Numbered from the stretch's first letter, positions 24,192-37,571 are shown. The stretch is DNA of 64,000 bases from Pyrrhoderma lamaoense (GCA_002794735.1 NBAZ01000001.1:1612001-1676000); one strand, 5' to 3'. The notes: a model not told the origin generated them from the letters alone. Numbers and translations: made by a program.

Positions 24192-27100
24192 TTACCAGTC
24201 AGGCCAAAGGTCCAAGAGAGTACTACCTTCATCCTCGGGTGAATCTTTTTGTTTCATCCACCGATCAGGTACCTGTGGCAAGTAGGTGAATTAGAAACTG
24301 TTAGAATAGGACCATCATATCTACTAACCAATGGGAAGTATCGTTCCATTGCACTCAAGAACCTTTGTCTGTATTGCTTTGGTGTAACGATTGTTGGCTC
24401 GCCCTTACCCGCGCCAGCGAGGAATGCGGATTCCTTTACCCAGCTTTCTAATTTTTTGTCCCAAGTATATGTTCGAATGTAATCTTATTCCAAGAAAGTC
24501 AGTTTCTATAAGTACAGAAGAAACTTCAAGAAGTTGAAGCCTACCAACTATACCAACAACAAGGTCGTTCTTTACAGTATCAACTCCGACGACAAGAGAA
24601 TAGTCCATAACATGTATATCTGCGAGGAATTTGGTATCATTATACAGTGACCCACGCAGGATTCTCTTAGCATGTTCTCGGACATAAAAAGGAGAGAGAT
24701 GAGCAGCTAACAAGACGAGCGGTTTGTAAGACTTGAGTTTGTAAAACTGAGAAAGAGCGTACTTTGTACAAGATTTTCGTCTAGAAGTACTTCATTCTCT
24801 CGGCCTGTCGACTCAACATGCCGATTTCTCATTGATCCTTTGAGGTCAAAAATCTGCAGTGATATTGGGCAAGGCAAAAATTAATCATTGATGAGAAAAT
24901 TCACCTTTGAAAATCTCCGGTCATAAAAGAGGTTTTCCATCACCATAAGGTTCATAGACGTGAATTTCTGCCGTCCAGATTTTTCATTGACCGTTTTCCT
25001 GAACACAAGCTTATAACAGCCAAACACTTTAGCCAGTAAAGTCGGCCTCTGAAAGTCTTGTTAATTCTTTTCTACAAACTATTGAAACTAGGACCACTTA
25101 CATCAGCAGTGACAGCGGAAGACATATAATCGAAATAAGCTGGACCAAATATTGCCATGGCCTCTAATTCTGGTCTCGACAACTCTTTTGCAATGAAACG
25201 ATCGTCTTTAGGATAACATAATTAGGAGATGTGTTACAAATGTCAATATCAGAAGCGCTGACCTAAGGTCTTTAGGAAAGCAGACCCCGATTTCCCACCA
25301 CTGGCATTGAACTTAACACATCGAGCGAGAGATTCGATCATACTCTTTTCGCAATCGTAAGTCCTTCGTAGTGCATCGAACTGCTCAGGATACAAGATAG
25401 TGCAAGTGATGGTCAAGCCTCCACTCTCAAATGCTGAATTTATTGTTAGTAGATACTTCAATGTCACCAATAGAATCAGACATACAGAAAGCCCATGGAA
25501 GTTTTGAAGAGGCAATACGTAGATCATCGGTCGGGTTAGTCTCATCAGAAGAATCGACATTGACCACACCCCACGTAGAGTTAGAGTCTGTGGTAGAGCA
25601 GTCATCGGGCATGAACGCTTCTCCACCATCTGATAGTTTGGGTTCTTTTACTACCCGCTTTTCAGCTCTTGATTTCGTGAGCATTTCCCTATATTGGGGA
25701 GAACTGGAGCCAGCTTAGCGGTTGTCACTCGATGGCAGTGGCAAATTATAACGTACTTTAAAGTCATCGCAATGATTGAAGTGGGTTCATCAGTCCGAAC
25801 AACCATTGATGATTCACGGAAAATATGCTCCGGATCAGCCATGAAGTCATCGGCCTCAAAGTCCATTTGGTTTCTTGGCCAGAACCCAGTAATAGCCTTC
25901 ATGAATGTTGAAGGACGGTCGGTTGCAATCGTCCCAGATTCCATATCCGAAGGGGCGGTGTTTCGCATGGTGTTTGATTTACTGGTGGTGACGTTGGCAA
26001 AACTGTTTCTTCAGGAACTTTCATTTCGGAAGAAGAGCTAGAATAGGAAGGAATTGACGAGGCCTCTTGTGAGGCCCGTACTTCTGATAGACCTTCATTT
26101 GGTTTTGTCTTGATGACATCAATATTCTCGCTCTGTTTAGGAGCCTTGTCCAGAGATATAGTGTCCACCTTCGCCTTCAACGGAGCTTTCCTGTTGCCTT
26201 CATCCTCGTCTTCATCGTCCGCCTCACTAGAGGAATCGTCGGAAATATCAGAGACGTCCTTTATGGCATCTTTGACACTATCAAACACCTCAACTGTGGC
26301 CTTAGAAGAAGCTACAGGGCGGGCACGGCGACCTCGGATCACAGCATACCGTCTATTCGCTCGTTCTGTATCTCGATTTATTCTCTCAAACTGTCGGGCA
26401 ATATTTGAGACTTTTCCACCCCCACTTGCGTTTGAAGTTTTGCGCATAGTGGTCCTTGCGTTCGACGACGAAATTCGACTTGCCTGAGAACGTTCCCGGG
26501 GCTGATTACGGCTTACTATTCTGGATCTAGGTGTACGCCCTGGGGATTTTGGCGGATGTGTTTTGGAAGGCGGAGGTGAGAGCCTCCCTCCTCTTATTGT
26601 CGAATCAGTCCCTAGTCTACTCAGTGTTGGACGCTTATCAGGCGACGTCCTTCTCGAGGAATCGCGCGATTCCAGAGACGAAGGAATAAATGTAGGGATA
26701 CGACTAGCCGCCTGGGGAGCTCCTGGTGTCCTTCTATGTGTTAGATGCTTTGGGCCAACGTTGACAGCATAGCTTCGTTCAAAGTCAGAAACCGACCCCT
26801 TCCTAGCCGGCACCTTCGTTTTATTCTTTGGCCTTGATTTCGGATTCCGATCAATAACCCCCATCTCTTGATCACTCTCAGGGATTTGTGGAGGGCGAGA
26901 GCTCGTGGCAATTTCGGCTGATACTGAGGGTGGAAGAAAGTCTTGATACTTTTTCACTAGATCAGCAACACTGGGATGCTGACCAGAGCGGCGGGGCAGT
27001 CTAGAAGTTGTTTGGGAGGTCTCTGGCTCATCCTCATTCGTTTCAGCCTTTTTAATAATATATATACGCATTTCTTTAAGCCAGAGATGAAATCAGAGTG

Positions 27101-30100
27101 AAATACTTACCTTATCAGTTGACTCCGTTAGGTCTATAGGAGACTTTAGAGGTACACGGACTGCGGCAATTGTCGAGTCACTATCTGAACCGCCCTTCGA
27201 ACGAACGGGGTAACCCTTAACTTCCTCTACCGCAGCTTGACTAGTGTCTGCATCCTTGATAATACTCTCAGAGTCTGAAGTATCAGAGATAGTCTCTGAC
27301 ATGAAGGACTCTCCAGTAGTACGACGTTTAAGGGGAGGCATATCTTCGCTCTCTGACATACTTGAGGGTGGAATATGTAGACTCTCGAGGATTTCATAAC
27401 GTTTGGGCCACATAGCACGGACGGTATTAAAAGCAGTACTTTTACGACTTTCCTTCTCCGTGAGATGAGATAATTTAGGTTTAGGTAGCTTATCAAAGTC
27501 TGCCTCCCAAGCCACAATCTTATCTTGGCGTTCAGCACGTACAAGATTGAGAGCCAAAGTATCCGTTGGCGGTGTTTCCCTGTAAACTTCTTGTATTAGA
27601 TTAGCTATCTCAGCTCTTTCTTGCGTAGCGCGTTCGATGAGGGTGCTAATTTGACTTGTAAGGGCTGCATCCGATTCAGCATCTCCAGTAGCAGCATCAA
27701 CGTTGATCAACTTCAGGTCGTTTATTAAGGCTGTATACCACTGAGCATTCTTCTTTAGAAGCTTTTCATAATCTTCGTTCTTTATATTGAATAAAGCTTC
27801 TCTTCGGATATGAATATGACTTGGTGGATAAACGACTTCATATAAGGTGATAGGTTCAGTCTGGAACACAACTGTCATATTTCTCATCGAGAAATATCGC
27901 TCGTGGTGCTGATAGATATTATGCATACATCCGACACCCTGGACTAATTGCACATCCGCCGGGTAAAAATGGAGCTCTAGGAATTTGGCAAGCGAATATC
28001 GCTGCATCTCTTCTGAGACTGGAATAACGGGGGTTAAAGATCCACATATTTTACATTTACTCCATGTTGTGATGTACTCTGGATTATATTGGCGAGCTTT
28101 AAGGTGCCCATCCCACTGCTCCACACAGACAGTCAGGCGACTTTCGTTATGTACAAAAACCCGACCGTGACGTGCAAGAGGCTGATCACATGCTTTGCCG
28201 GAACATATAGCCTTTGGATCTAAGAATTGGACTAAGTTGTCATGTACGGACTTTTCGATGAACTGCCCCAAAGTACAGTCATTGTGTCCATAAAATTTCA
28301 TGTACTTCAGCTCTGGAAGAAAACAAGCACGATGGTGGCCCAGTTCATTGATAGGTACGGTGAACTCCATTAGACTGATACACTGATACTTTTCAACCAC
28401 GAAGTCATCGTTATTCTTCCGAATATACCACTCCCATACTCTTCGATGCTCCGTATGTTGCAGTTTCGCAAGATCTAAAGCACTTTGAATAGCAATAGTA
28501 GATTCATCTCGGTATACAGGTTCCTCATTAATAGTAAGAACGGGGGATGCTATTGCAGACATATTTGCCATAGACCGGAGGCTAGAATGAGATGCGGATG
28601 AAGTGAGCTTCCGGGAGAAGTAATCAGTAGAAAGAACCGAGCCTGAACCATCCGTAGAAAACGATTCCTTGTCGACAGAAGTCGGAGAATCGGGTATCCC
28701 TGGGGATGGTAAAGCTTCAATTTGAGCCTTTAAGTCATCTGAGGGTGAGACATCTACTTCGACAGAGGATTGTGTGACTGTCAATTCCTGTTCATGTCTA
28801 GGTGTGGTCGGCTTTTCTTCCGAACGGACCACTTCATCCTCCCAAGCACGTCGAGCACGATGAAGTTCGTCGTCTAACTCTTTCATTCTTCTGATTGGAT
28901 AAGGCGGAGGGAAGCGGATTGTTGCAGATACTGATATGAAGGTTTTAAGATATGGATCAAGAGATGCCTGTATGCGACGTGAGAGATCTAGAGCTTTGGC
29001 TTCTTCGCTCGGTAAATCATCTTCGAATTTACTATTTTCCTTTGACTCGCTTCCATATAATGCCGCACTCGAATCATGGGAAGAGGCAAGTGCTAAAAGC
29101 GGCGTAAGATAAGTTTGAGGAGCTGCATCTGCCGTCAAGTGAGGGGCGGTGATAAGAGAGTCCTTCCACAGATGTGTCTCTAACTTAAGATTGCGGACAA
29201 TGAAGGCTAAAAACAAGGTAACTTTCTTCACTCTCCTCAGATAACTCATGTCGCCACCCCGCAAAATGATTGTACACCCGAGATCTCGACTACAGCCTTC
29301 AAAGCGCATGTATGTCTTCCTTCTGCAGGGGATCAACGGATGATCAAAGGTTTGTAACCGAAAACATCCACAGTGTCCGAGACGAGGCTCAAAGGCCAGT
29401 TTATCAATTGATGAGAATACATCTCCCTGGGTCATACGAGCTACCAGCTGAATCGCAGATTCTTTTACAGACCTAGCCACAGTAATATTGTGCTTTGCAA
29501 GTGCTTCCAATGCTAATCTTGAGACTGATTTTTCAGCAAGTACGACATGTGGCCTCAAAGCAGCAATCCGAGATGCTAGATTTCCTAGATATTCTTTCTC
29601 TTGGCGAACAATTTGACCGAAATGCATATACTGTCCCTCAACCCGTTGAAATTCAATAGGAAACGTGACGAGCATTATACGAGGATTACGCAGGGTCTTC
29701 GTCATCTGCTTATGTGCAACATTTTTTGTAATCACCGCCCCATCAACGTATTCCGAATCTTTAGGACATCCACCAGGTATCTTTTTTATCTTGACATATC
29801 GCCGCACATCCATATCAGCACCTTCACGATAGGGATATGACGTAAATGTTAGGTCCTTAGCGATACGGAGGGCAAGCTTCAAGAGAGTTTCTTCCCATTC
29901 TTTGATATTTGAAATACCTTCTGTTGTGAGCAATTGCCGGAGCATTAGTCGAAGGTGGAACATGGAAATTGTATTGAGTTCCTGAGCATAGCTGCAAAAC
30001 TGTTAGCACCCAGATTACATCTTCTATATGTTTGAAAATGGCATACGCAGTGCTTTCTCGTCTCGTTCTCCATCCACCTTCACCTACAGTGAGTTCATGC

Positions 30101-31636
30101 AACCGACTTTGCACTCTACTTCGAAGAAATGGTGTCTGAATCTCAGTCTCTGCATAAGAGTTAACTCTCGATCGTGAAGAGCTGGATGGACGGGGGCTAT
30201 CAAGTCCGTGTTCTGGAGAGCTCCCTGGAAATTGTATTGAGCTTTTTGTTCCATTTATGGGAAAGGGTAGCGTCCTGTATACCTCAACAGGCGTCTTCGC
30301 ACCAGGACGAGGTGCAGTGGGAGACTGATCCTGCGCATATGGGTCTGAGTCAGATTCGGGTTCTTTGTCCTCGTCGGTCACAGTTCTGCGGAAAGGTGCA
30401 GGCTGAGGGTCTGGTGGCTCAACCCAGATGGTTCCTTCAGTGTCCTCTCCTGGAGTAAGAGGCCGAGAGTTGAACCCACTACCATCCGATCCAGAGATAC
30501 GGCGTTTATTCTCTGCAATTGAGTATAAATTATGCAGTTCATCACGTCCAAAAAGCTGTGATGCAGCAAATGGAGACTGCGAGTGATGTGCAAGAGAACT
30601 AAGATAGTTATCCATCATATTATATGGATATGTTGACGAGAGAGACGATGTGATCGAGCGCCTGTCGTCGTCATCTTCATCATCATAATGTAGTTTTTCA
30701 AGACATAAGTTGCACACGCGTAGCATCCCTTCCTGGCCAAAGCGGGATCCCTTTATAATATTCGATGCACATCGTGAACAAAATATCTGACCTATAGAAA
30801 CTGTATCAGTGCGTTTCTCCTCTGGTAGAACCATGTTACAGACCACAGATCCTACAATGGTGTTTGCGTCTCCAAGTTGTAAAAACACTCTTGCAATCAT
30901 AACACTCCTTGCAGTTTTCATCATCCATCCAGTAATCCCGAGATAGACCTTGAAGTAGGGGGATAAAAATCTCTCATCATACATGTCATAGCATAATACT
31001 CACCTTCACCACGAATGCGTCTGATAACTTTTGACACTGAAGCGGATCTTTTCAAGCTAGCAGTCGTATGGATACTCCGGGCATCGTCTTGGATTGGGAA
31101 ACCCGGAATCGCCGTACCGAACAGTCCACTTTCGTTCACATCAGTAGTTGGTGAATAGAATAGACTACCTTTGTTTTGAGGTTTATCATAATCTGCATTG
31201 AAGGTAGGTGTTTCAGGGATTGCAGGAATAACAGACACAAGGGGAGGAGCAAGAGAGGGACCAGGCGTGCCAGCGATTTTCGGACGGAGTTTGTCTGGAA
31301 CGGGTCTCATTACAGGACTTGTTAGCTGGACTGGACCACCCGATACTCGACGTTGTTCATTCTGAGTTGCAGTTTCTTTGGCATTTGCAGAAGATGAAGA
31401 TCCTCCAGACGCTACAGCAACTGCAGATGAAAGTGGCGCTGTGAATGAATTCTTTACACGCGTAAACAATGAAGATACAAGTGTATATGAAGATTCATGT
31501 TCATCTTCTTCAGAAAATGGATTGAAGCTTGTGAGACTCGTAACATCATCTACTATCCTGGTAGAGCTACTGCTGGATTTAAGAGTTGCATTGTTTGTTA
31601 CTGCTGGAGAAGTCGGGGAAGAACAGGCGATTCCAT
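24192..31636 (-). CDS. FAB1: 1-phosphatidylinositol-3-phosphate 5-kinase (Fab1/PIKfyve)
   Basis: Makes PI(3,5)P2 on vacuole/endosome membranes. Thirteen exons: 31636-31004, 30948-30844, 30791-30047, 29991-27111, 27047-25757, 25703-25486, 25433-25263, 25205-25102, 25048-24905, 24853-24763, 24706-24545, 24483-24329, 24272-24192; about 2260 aa. FYVE finger (residues about 215-285): [42 protein letters not shown]1-like domain about 500-770 ([23 protein letters not shown]). PIPK kinase from about 1885: [45 protein letters not shown]. Two one-base breaks in C runs: near the start (31615-31618) and before the kinase (25952-25955). The ATG at 31636 is preferred because one extra C joins it to the typical N-terminus; an upstream exon is possible. 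It starts 181 bp from the CSN2 stop. Confidence 0.93.
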
Positions 31637-31817
31637 GTCCACGCAGATCTATGTGAGTCGTGTTCCTGAAATCACAAACTATTTAAACATGCACTGGAGG
31701 TTGCCTCAGGCATCTGAAGAGTGGGTTTCCTTCGGATAATACACCAGAATAGAAATAGTTTACAATGGATAGTGTATTACTATTACATGGAGATACAATG
31801 TTGGTACACGTGATTTA

Positions 31818-33811
31818 TCAAAATAGGGACCCTGAAAACATCTCTGGAGCACTAATTAGGGAAGTATCTCTACGCCCTCCGGATGCTTTCTGGGTAACTG
31901 TGGAGCAAACGCTTTCAATCGCTTCTGTCCATTTCTCCAGTGCCGCGTACCTCCTCTTTTCGAGGTTTTGCCTGTCAAGAATTACACATTCATTAGTCGT
32001 TTTCATTATGGAAGTACTTTTAAAGCCCTCGTACTGTCGGTCCAACTCTAGTCGCATTCCTACTTGATCGATTCGTCCATGAACCTTACCGTCCAATATC
32101 AAGTCAATCAGCATCTCCTCTACTTCGTCCTGAGTGACGTTTAGTTGCTATAAGGCTGTTAGTACCTGCTTTGAAGCTTTGATTATGACTTCTCACCCGT
32201 GCCAGAAATGAGAGCTCTAATCGTGTATAGGCTTAATAAGGTCAATAAGATACGAGGTACGTAGACTTCTTAGCAGATCACTGATGTACAGCTGAATAAA
32301 TGGATCACCCATAATGGTTGAGTGATTCTCTTGCCTTGGGATCAGATCGTGTAAGATAAAGGAAAATATCGATGTGCATACCGCGAAGTATCTTCTCAGC
32401 AGTGTGAACTTCGCGACGCTGATAGGCGTCGACTAAATTTGTCATAGCCATGATCTGAGGGTCATTTTTGTAACTAGCAATTAACACACTTCAGTACGCA
32501 CATATACAGTATTTATATCGAGCTTACGGTTTCGTCTCCGTGCTGTCGAATGGATTTACTTCACTCCCGGTCAACATATTAGCCAAGACAAGGTATTTAA
32601 GAACTTGGATACGCTGCGGTGATCCAGCGTCATTGTAATTATTAAATGACTGGAAGAAATCCTCGCTCGCACGGTTCCACTGATCTGTATGTTCAATTAT
32701 CAGAAATACACTAGACTGTAACGTAGTACAAGACATACGCTCTCCCATCCACATTTTCCCGCCACATTCCTTGATAACACCCATGATTCGGGGATGGGGA
32801 ATCGCGGACTTGACTTCATTTGTAGCATTGTAGATTTCCTATACTAAGATGAGCCTTTAAATTTGTCTTGCGTGATTTTTACCCTACCTTTAACTTCTTG
32901 TAATTCTTTGTTTCGTTATACATCTGAATTTCGAGAGCATAAATTTCGAGCAATTGTGTCCCACGGGATTGCTGATCTTCGGAATCTTCGGTAGCACGAT
33001 GTAGCTCACGGATAACCTTAGGATGATTAGTTGGCTTTGGCCTCTAATCGTTTTGGAGGAATACACACCGGATCTAGTCTCCCAAACTCCCTCCTGTCTA
33101 GCCACAGCTTTGCAAGTTTCAGATTAGTCTTAGCGGAAAGGCGCTGAATATGTTAATCAGTACTTAAACTCGTTGTAATCACGGGAGTAAACATACCTCA
33201 TTCTTAGCATCACGCAGCGCGTCTTTTGTTACTTGGTAGAACCTTTCCAATATGTTGACATTTACGCCACCAGTACCACCACCTACATAATCTAGAATAG
33301 TATTTATCGATTTTTCTGCATAATTGCGTGTAACGGCCGATCTTGTGTACGTCAGTAGTTGAGTATATGTTTCAAGGGCTTCATCGGGTCTTCGTAGTAC
33401 ATTAAATAACAATTTAGTAGCCTGTTTCAATGCTTTGAACCCCCTATGAATTATAGCGATGTTAAGAAGCTTCAAATGTATCCAGATATGTGCGCATACC
33501 AATCGCCCTTTTCTTCTTCTGTTGTCACAATCTTCTTGAACTCTTCCAGAGCAACTTCAGGTAGTTCCTCCTTCTTGGCTATGATAGGGTAAGCATAGCG
33601 GTACGTACACATATATAAATCTTACATTTTGCTATGTAGTACATATTCTCTAGGTCTGGGGCACCATTATCGTCTGCTTCATCTCCATCTGAATAGTCAA
33701 AATCGTAGTCCTTAAGATATGTAAACATCAGTATAGGGTATGCTTAGACGTATCTAAGAAACACACCTCATCACCACTTCCTTGCATGTAATCTGCATCA
33801 TCATCATCCAT
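31818..33811 (-). CDS. CSN2: COP9 signalosome complex subunit 2 (PCI domain)
   Basis: Subunit of the COP9 signalosome, which removes NEDD8/Rub1 from cullins. Twelve exons: 33811-33767, 33710-33626, 33578-33500, 33443-33197, 33143-33069, 33016-32888, 32838-32739, 32684-32528, 32473-32382, 32329-32197, 32147-32035, 31971-31818; about 469 aa, normal for Csn2. Acidic N-terminus, then helical repeats ([29 protein letters not shown]), [20 protein letters not shown], and the PCI domain ([29 protein letters not shown]). Exon 10 lacks one base at the near-universal KPYTR motif (32230-32231), where the raw frame would stop a few codons later. The 63-nt intron 32034-31972 is in frame without a stop. Confidence 0.93.
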
Positions 33812-34378
33812 GATTGAGTTCGAAGTGGTGGAAACTCTACAAGACGACCACTAAGGTCCAGTAATAGTCTTATACCGCGAGCCTCTTATTCAAATGAGTT
33901 ATTGGTCTTATTATCGTGTGTTGTCACGTGACATGTTTCATCATCCGGAGCGGCTTCCAAGAAATTCAATTTCTCAACTAGAATCTGATGTGTATTGTCT
34001 AGATGTATATTCATGGACCTTCACACTGTCACATATGTACAATACCATGGTACGATGCACAGCCATATGCATTGAAAATCAAGTATAAAACGTCAAAATT
34101 AATTTCTAGCAAGATGCACCGTGTATACACAGAGTATTCTTGAAAGCGACTGCATGACATTACTGTTCAAATTAGATAGCATAGATTGATATTCTAGTAG
34201 ACACGTCTCTTCAAAAATGTGGTATTGGTTGGACTATCTGACGGATCGAGGTCATTAAAGAATATTATTTGTGTCAGGGCACTCCCGTTATGATGGGACA
34301 TGGAAGAATATGCGATTATACTAGACGAAAGTACATGTTAGACTGTTTCTGGTGTAGATCAATCAGACTTACAGGTGA
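33812..34378. other. Intergenic, CSN2 promoter side
   Basis: 567 AT-rich bases between the CSN2 start and the mL40 stop, both minus strand. Must contain the CSN2 promoter; no gene or motif supported. Confidence 0.5.
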
Positions 34379-34962
34379 TCACGAAGTCGCTGGAGCTACT
34401 GAAGGTGCCTTCCAGCCATAATTCCAACCATCCCGAGGTGGTGTGTCCGTGGGCAATCTAAGCTCTCGGGGAATAGACCTGGCAGTCTACCTTCCAATGC
34501 CTTTTTCTCTGCGCCTTTCAGATTTTTTAAGAGTTCTGCCTCTGCCTCAGTCCTTTTCCTTGGGTCTTCAACGCGATTGGCCTCCTTAAAAAGGACTGGG
34601 TCCATCTTCTCTAATTCGGCCATAGCTTTCCTCATGCACTCGAATTTCCTACTAGCTTCTTCGTCCCGTTTCCATCTTTGATGTCGTTCGTGCAAAAGCC
34701 AAGCACGTTCGATAGTTTCATGAGCCTGTTTCGATGGTATAGCCTTTTTCAATGCTCTGGCAACGTCTGGCCTCCATGTCCCGGTCGGAGTTTCCTTGTT
34801 ACGAAGATTGCTGGGGTAAAGAACTCGACGAATAGTTTCGTTCTGAGGGTCCGCGTGACCCGTTGCTTTTTTAGCTACATTACGAGTGAGTATCCTTTGT
34901 TTTTGATGTGCTACTATGGGAAAGCGAGCGCGTGATGAAGATGAAATGGTAGAGAGCATCAT
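34379..34962 (-). CDS. Mitochondrial large-subunit ribosomal protein mL40 (yeast MRPL28 type)
   Basis: Mitoribosome large-subunit protein. Single exon, about 194 aa. An N-terminal Ser/Arg-rich presequence (SSSSRARFP) is followed by the family block IRRVLYPSNLRNKETPTGTW, RPDVARALKKAIPS, AHETIERAWLLHERH and a charged helix. The raw frame enters an unrelated tail after GLFP, but one extra C in the run at 34468-34471 (plus-strand GGGG) gives RELRLPTDTPPRDGWNYGWK, the conserved mL40 ending, with TGA at 34381-34379. I chose that end. Start is the first of two adjacent ATGs; the open frame begins slightly upstream without an ATG. Confidence 0.85.
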
Positions 34963-35615
34963 GCTGGAGGCTTGCAAAAAGTCTGAAGTCGTGAAAAAGT
35001 TGTTTTACACTTTTATACTGTATTTGGAAGACGCGACTTTTGGTGTAGTAACATTAAACATAGTGCCTCCGGCCTCTTTTTTGTTCTATCATGTCACCCC
35101 GTTCAAACATTTTTAATTTTCTAGTTGCTGCTGGTACAGGTAAATTTCTTCCTTGGCCAAGACATGTCAAAAGTCGAGCTAATCTATTTAAGTCTAATAG
35201 GCATCGTTTCTGGTATCTACATCTTTAAACCCATGATCGATAGTAATAACGATAGTATCAATCCGTCACCATCGCGGTAAGCCATTAAATTGAGTTTATA
35301 ATATAATTACAGTTGGTGATGATTTGTTATCGCATGCTGAAGACAGGACTCTGTAATTAAGAACACACAAAATGTGGCCGATAACAATCATTCAGCCACA
35401 TCTAGTCTGAAATTAGGATCTAATGACTCGGTAACCCAAATTTCGACCCAAGAAAGTTAAACATGTCCTTTTATCGGAACAGGTATTCAAACATCCATTT
35501 GACAATGGTCACTGTGAAAAACTACAATTTCGAGACGGGGCACTCTATCTAATCTTTTAATATATTGTAGCAAGATTTTTCCATCTGTCAATGATTACCG
35601 GCTCCATACTCCTTT
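34963..35615. other. Intergenic, mL40 promoter and SAD1 3' flank
   Basis: 653 AT-rich bases between the mL40 start and the SAD1 stop. No exon or structural element supported. Confidence 0.5.
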
Positions 35616-37571
35616 TCATTCATTTGTTAAAGGAGAAAGTTCCCTCCTCTCCCAAATCTAGAAGCCGAGATGGAGTTGTTAGATTAATAAAAAATGAGAA
35701 TATATACTTCCTAAAGCTCTTACCTGAAGAACTGTTTCCCCTAAGAATATCATTTCTTTTCTCACCTCCTCAACAATTAAGTCCTGTATTTGGAACCATT
35801 TTTCGGATTCTCCCCCACCCCTGCCTGCGCGCAGATGCACCTTCCAAGCCGTGTTTACTTTGTCGCGCGTAGTACCAGCAACAGATTCATGGATGACATT
35901 GACGATCAGATCGTATGTAGTCGGTGGATGATTTGGTGGCGCATCTAAGTCTACCCTGTCTCATTCAGTGTTGATCTCAGAAGTAAGTAGAACTTGACGT
36001 ACAATCTTGGAAATCCACGCCTCTTAGAGGAAAATTTACAATAGTGGGGTTTTTCTCCTCAATAAATGCATTTTTGGTAAAACGTTTGAAATGAAGAATA
36101 AGATATCGTGGTAATCGTAAGCATTTGTATCTCCTTAACTGGCCCAAATACTCCTAGAATGGGATTTTAGCATTGTGAAAAGCTCTGAGCGATAAGCGAC
36201 GGACCTGTGTTGTTCTTCCGTCATACTTGGCCAACACGGAGGCTAAGCTGACCTGAGGTATAATGTTCTTTTCAACGGAATCCTGAAACAATGGAGGGGG
36301 TGGGAGATCGACTGATAGGAATAAAAATGGGGATGTTGTCGTCTTCCTTTCTGAGTAAAATCGTAAATGGGCGAAACCTCATGGAGTATAATAATTTTAG
36401 CTACCTCGATCGATATCAAACTGAGGCCGTTGGTTAGACTCGTTGTCCGGTTTTACGAGAACTTGTTGGGTTTCCGTTCGGAGTTCTCCTTGGAAGCTTG
36501 AAAAAATGACGCCTTTATTCAATGTCGGAATATTAGTAAATGAGTGTATAAGATAAAGAAAGGTATGTCCGTACTGGAATTTTTCTTCTTTGTCCCACCC
36601 ATATCTCTGTGAAGGCGGTTGAGAATCCAACCTAAGAATTCTGCCGGATCCCCTTGCTCTTCGAGCCTGAATTTACCGGAGCTCGCCCTTCCAACTTCTT
36701 GCAGGAACTCGTGTGGACTCACTTGGCTTTTGAATAAACGTGGATTCCATAGTTTTTTTGCAAGTCCCGAGAAACGTTTGAGAAGTTCGGGCTCTTTGCC
36801 TTTGAAATTAGAAAGGAGAAGATAGTCTCGTAAAGGTGGTATATGCGTAAGAGCAAGGATTATAACATTCATATGATCGTGCCGCTTAATATTATTCAGA
36901 CCGACATATCCCGGTAGATAAGGTTTATTTGAGAGATCATAAGATATTCTCTTTAGGTGGGAGGGAGATGAAAGAGTTGCTACAGACTGAGGTGTGAAAG
37001 ATGGTCCCAGCACAAAGGATACATCTTCTAATGATGGATCAGAAACAAGATAGCCATCCGGGAGAACATAAACCTTTGAAAAATCCCTTCAAAGGTCCCT
37101 TCTAATGTATTTGTTCTTTGTACACGTACCTTCTTTGTCTCCAAGTTGATGAACACATGGTGATCATCATGAATGGAGTGAGCATAGGCGTAAGAGTTGC
37201 GGCCCCTACCCTGAAAGTACTTCCCGCACACGAGACATCCGTAAATGTTGATATTCGACAGACAAACGGAGCAGAGTTTCTCGAAGTCGAAATCGAGAGC
37301 AGCACGGTTTATCTCGATTTCAGAGTGAGACGACGACGGGGAGTGAAAAGTTTTAATTGCATACCGTATCAAGATAAAGATCAGAGGGCTTAGAAGTCTC
37401 TTCAACATTATTTTCCGTTTCTTCTTCCGTGTCGGATCTAAGCTCGAGGTCTTCTGTGTCGACTTTGTCTACTGTTAAGCCTTCGTCCCGCTTGGAATCA
37501 AGCCGTGGACGTTTCATTGGCCTTTCTGCGGCGTTCAAAGAGCTCTTATCGCTGGAAGCTTCTTTTGCCAT
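35616..37571 (-). CDS. SAD1: U4/U6.U5 tri-snRNP protein Sad1 (USP39 family, inactive deubiquitinase)
   Basis: Spliceosome factor required for tri-snRNP assembly. Exons 37571-37365, 37312-37130, 37073-36575, 36512-36405, 36350-36205, 36153-36003, 35955-35724, 35657-35616; about 522 aa. N-terminal acidic/basic region, then a UBP zinc finger (DFEKLCSVCLSNINIYGCLV, CGKYFQGRGRNSYAYAHS, DDHHVFINL), then the USP fold. The Cys-box position reads GLNNIKRHDHMN, so the catalytic Cys is absent as in the whole family. Other blocks: GDPAEFLGWILNRLH, FLFLSVDLPPPPLF, YKCLRLPRYLILHFKRF, NTAWKVHLRAGRGGGESEKW. Exon 7 needs one extra base in the C run 35954-35956. Divergent from RSM22 with 234 bp between. Confidence 0.92.

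Noticed and set aside
25694..26487. Long plus-strand open frames opposite FAB1
   Set aside because: Antisense shadows of the FAB1 coding exons; no independent motif.
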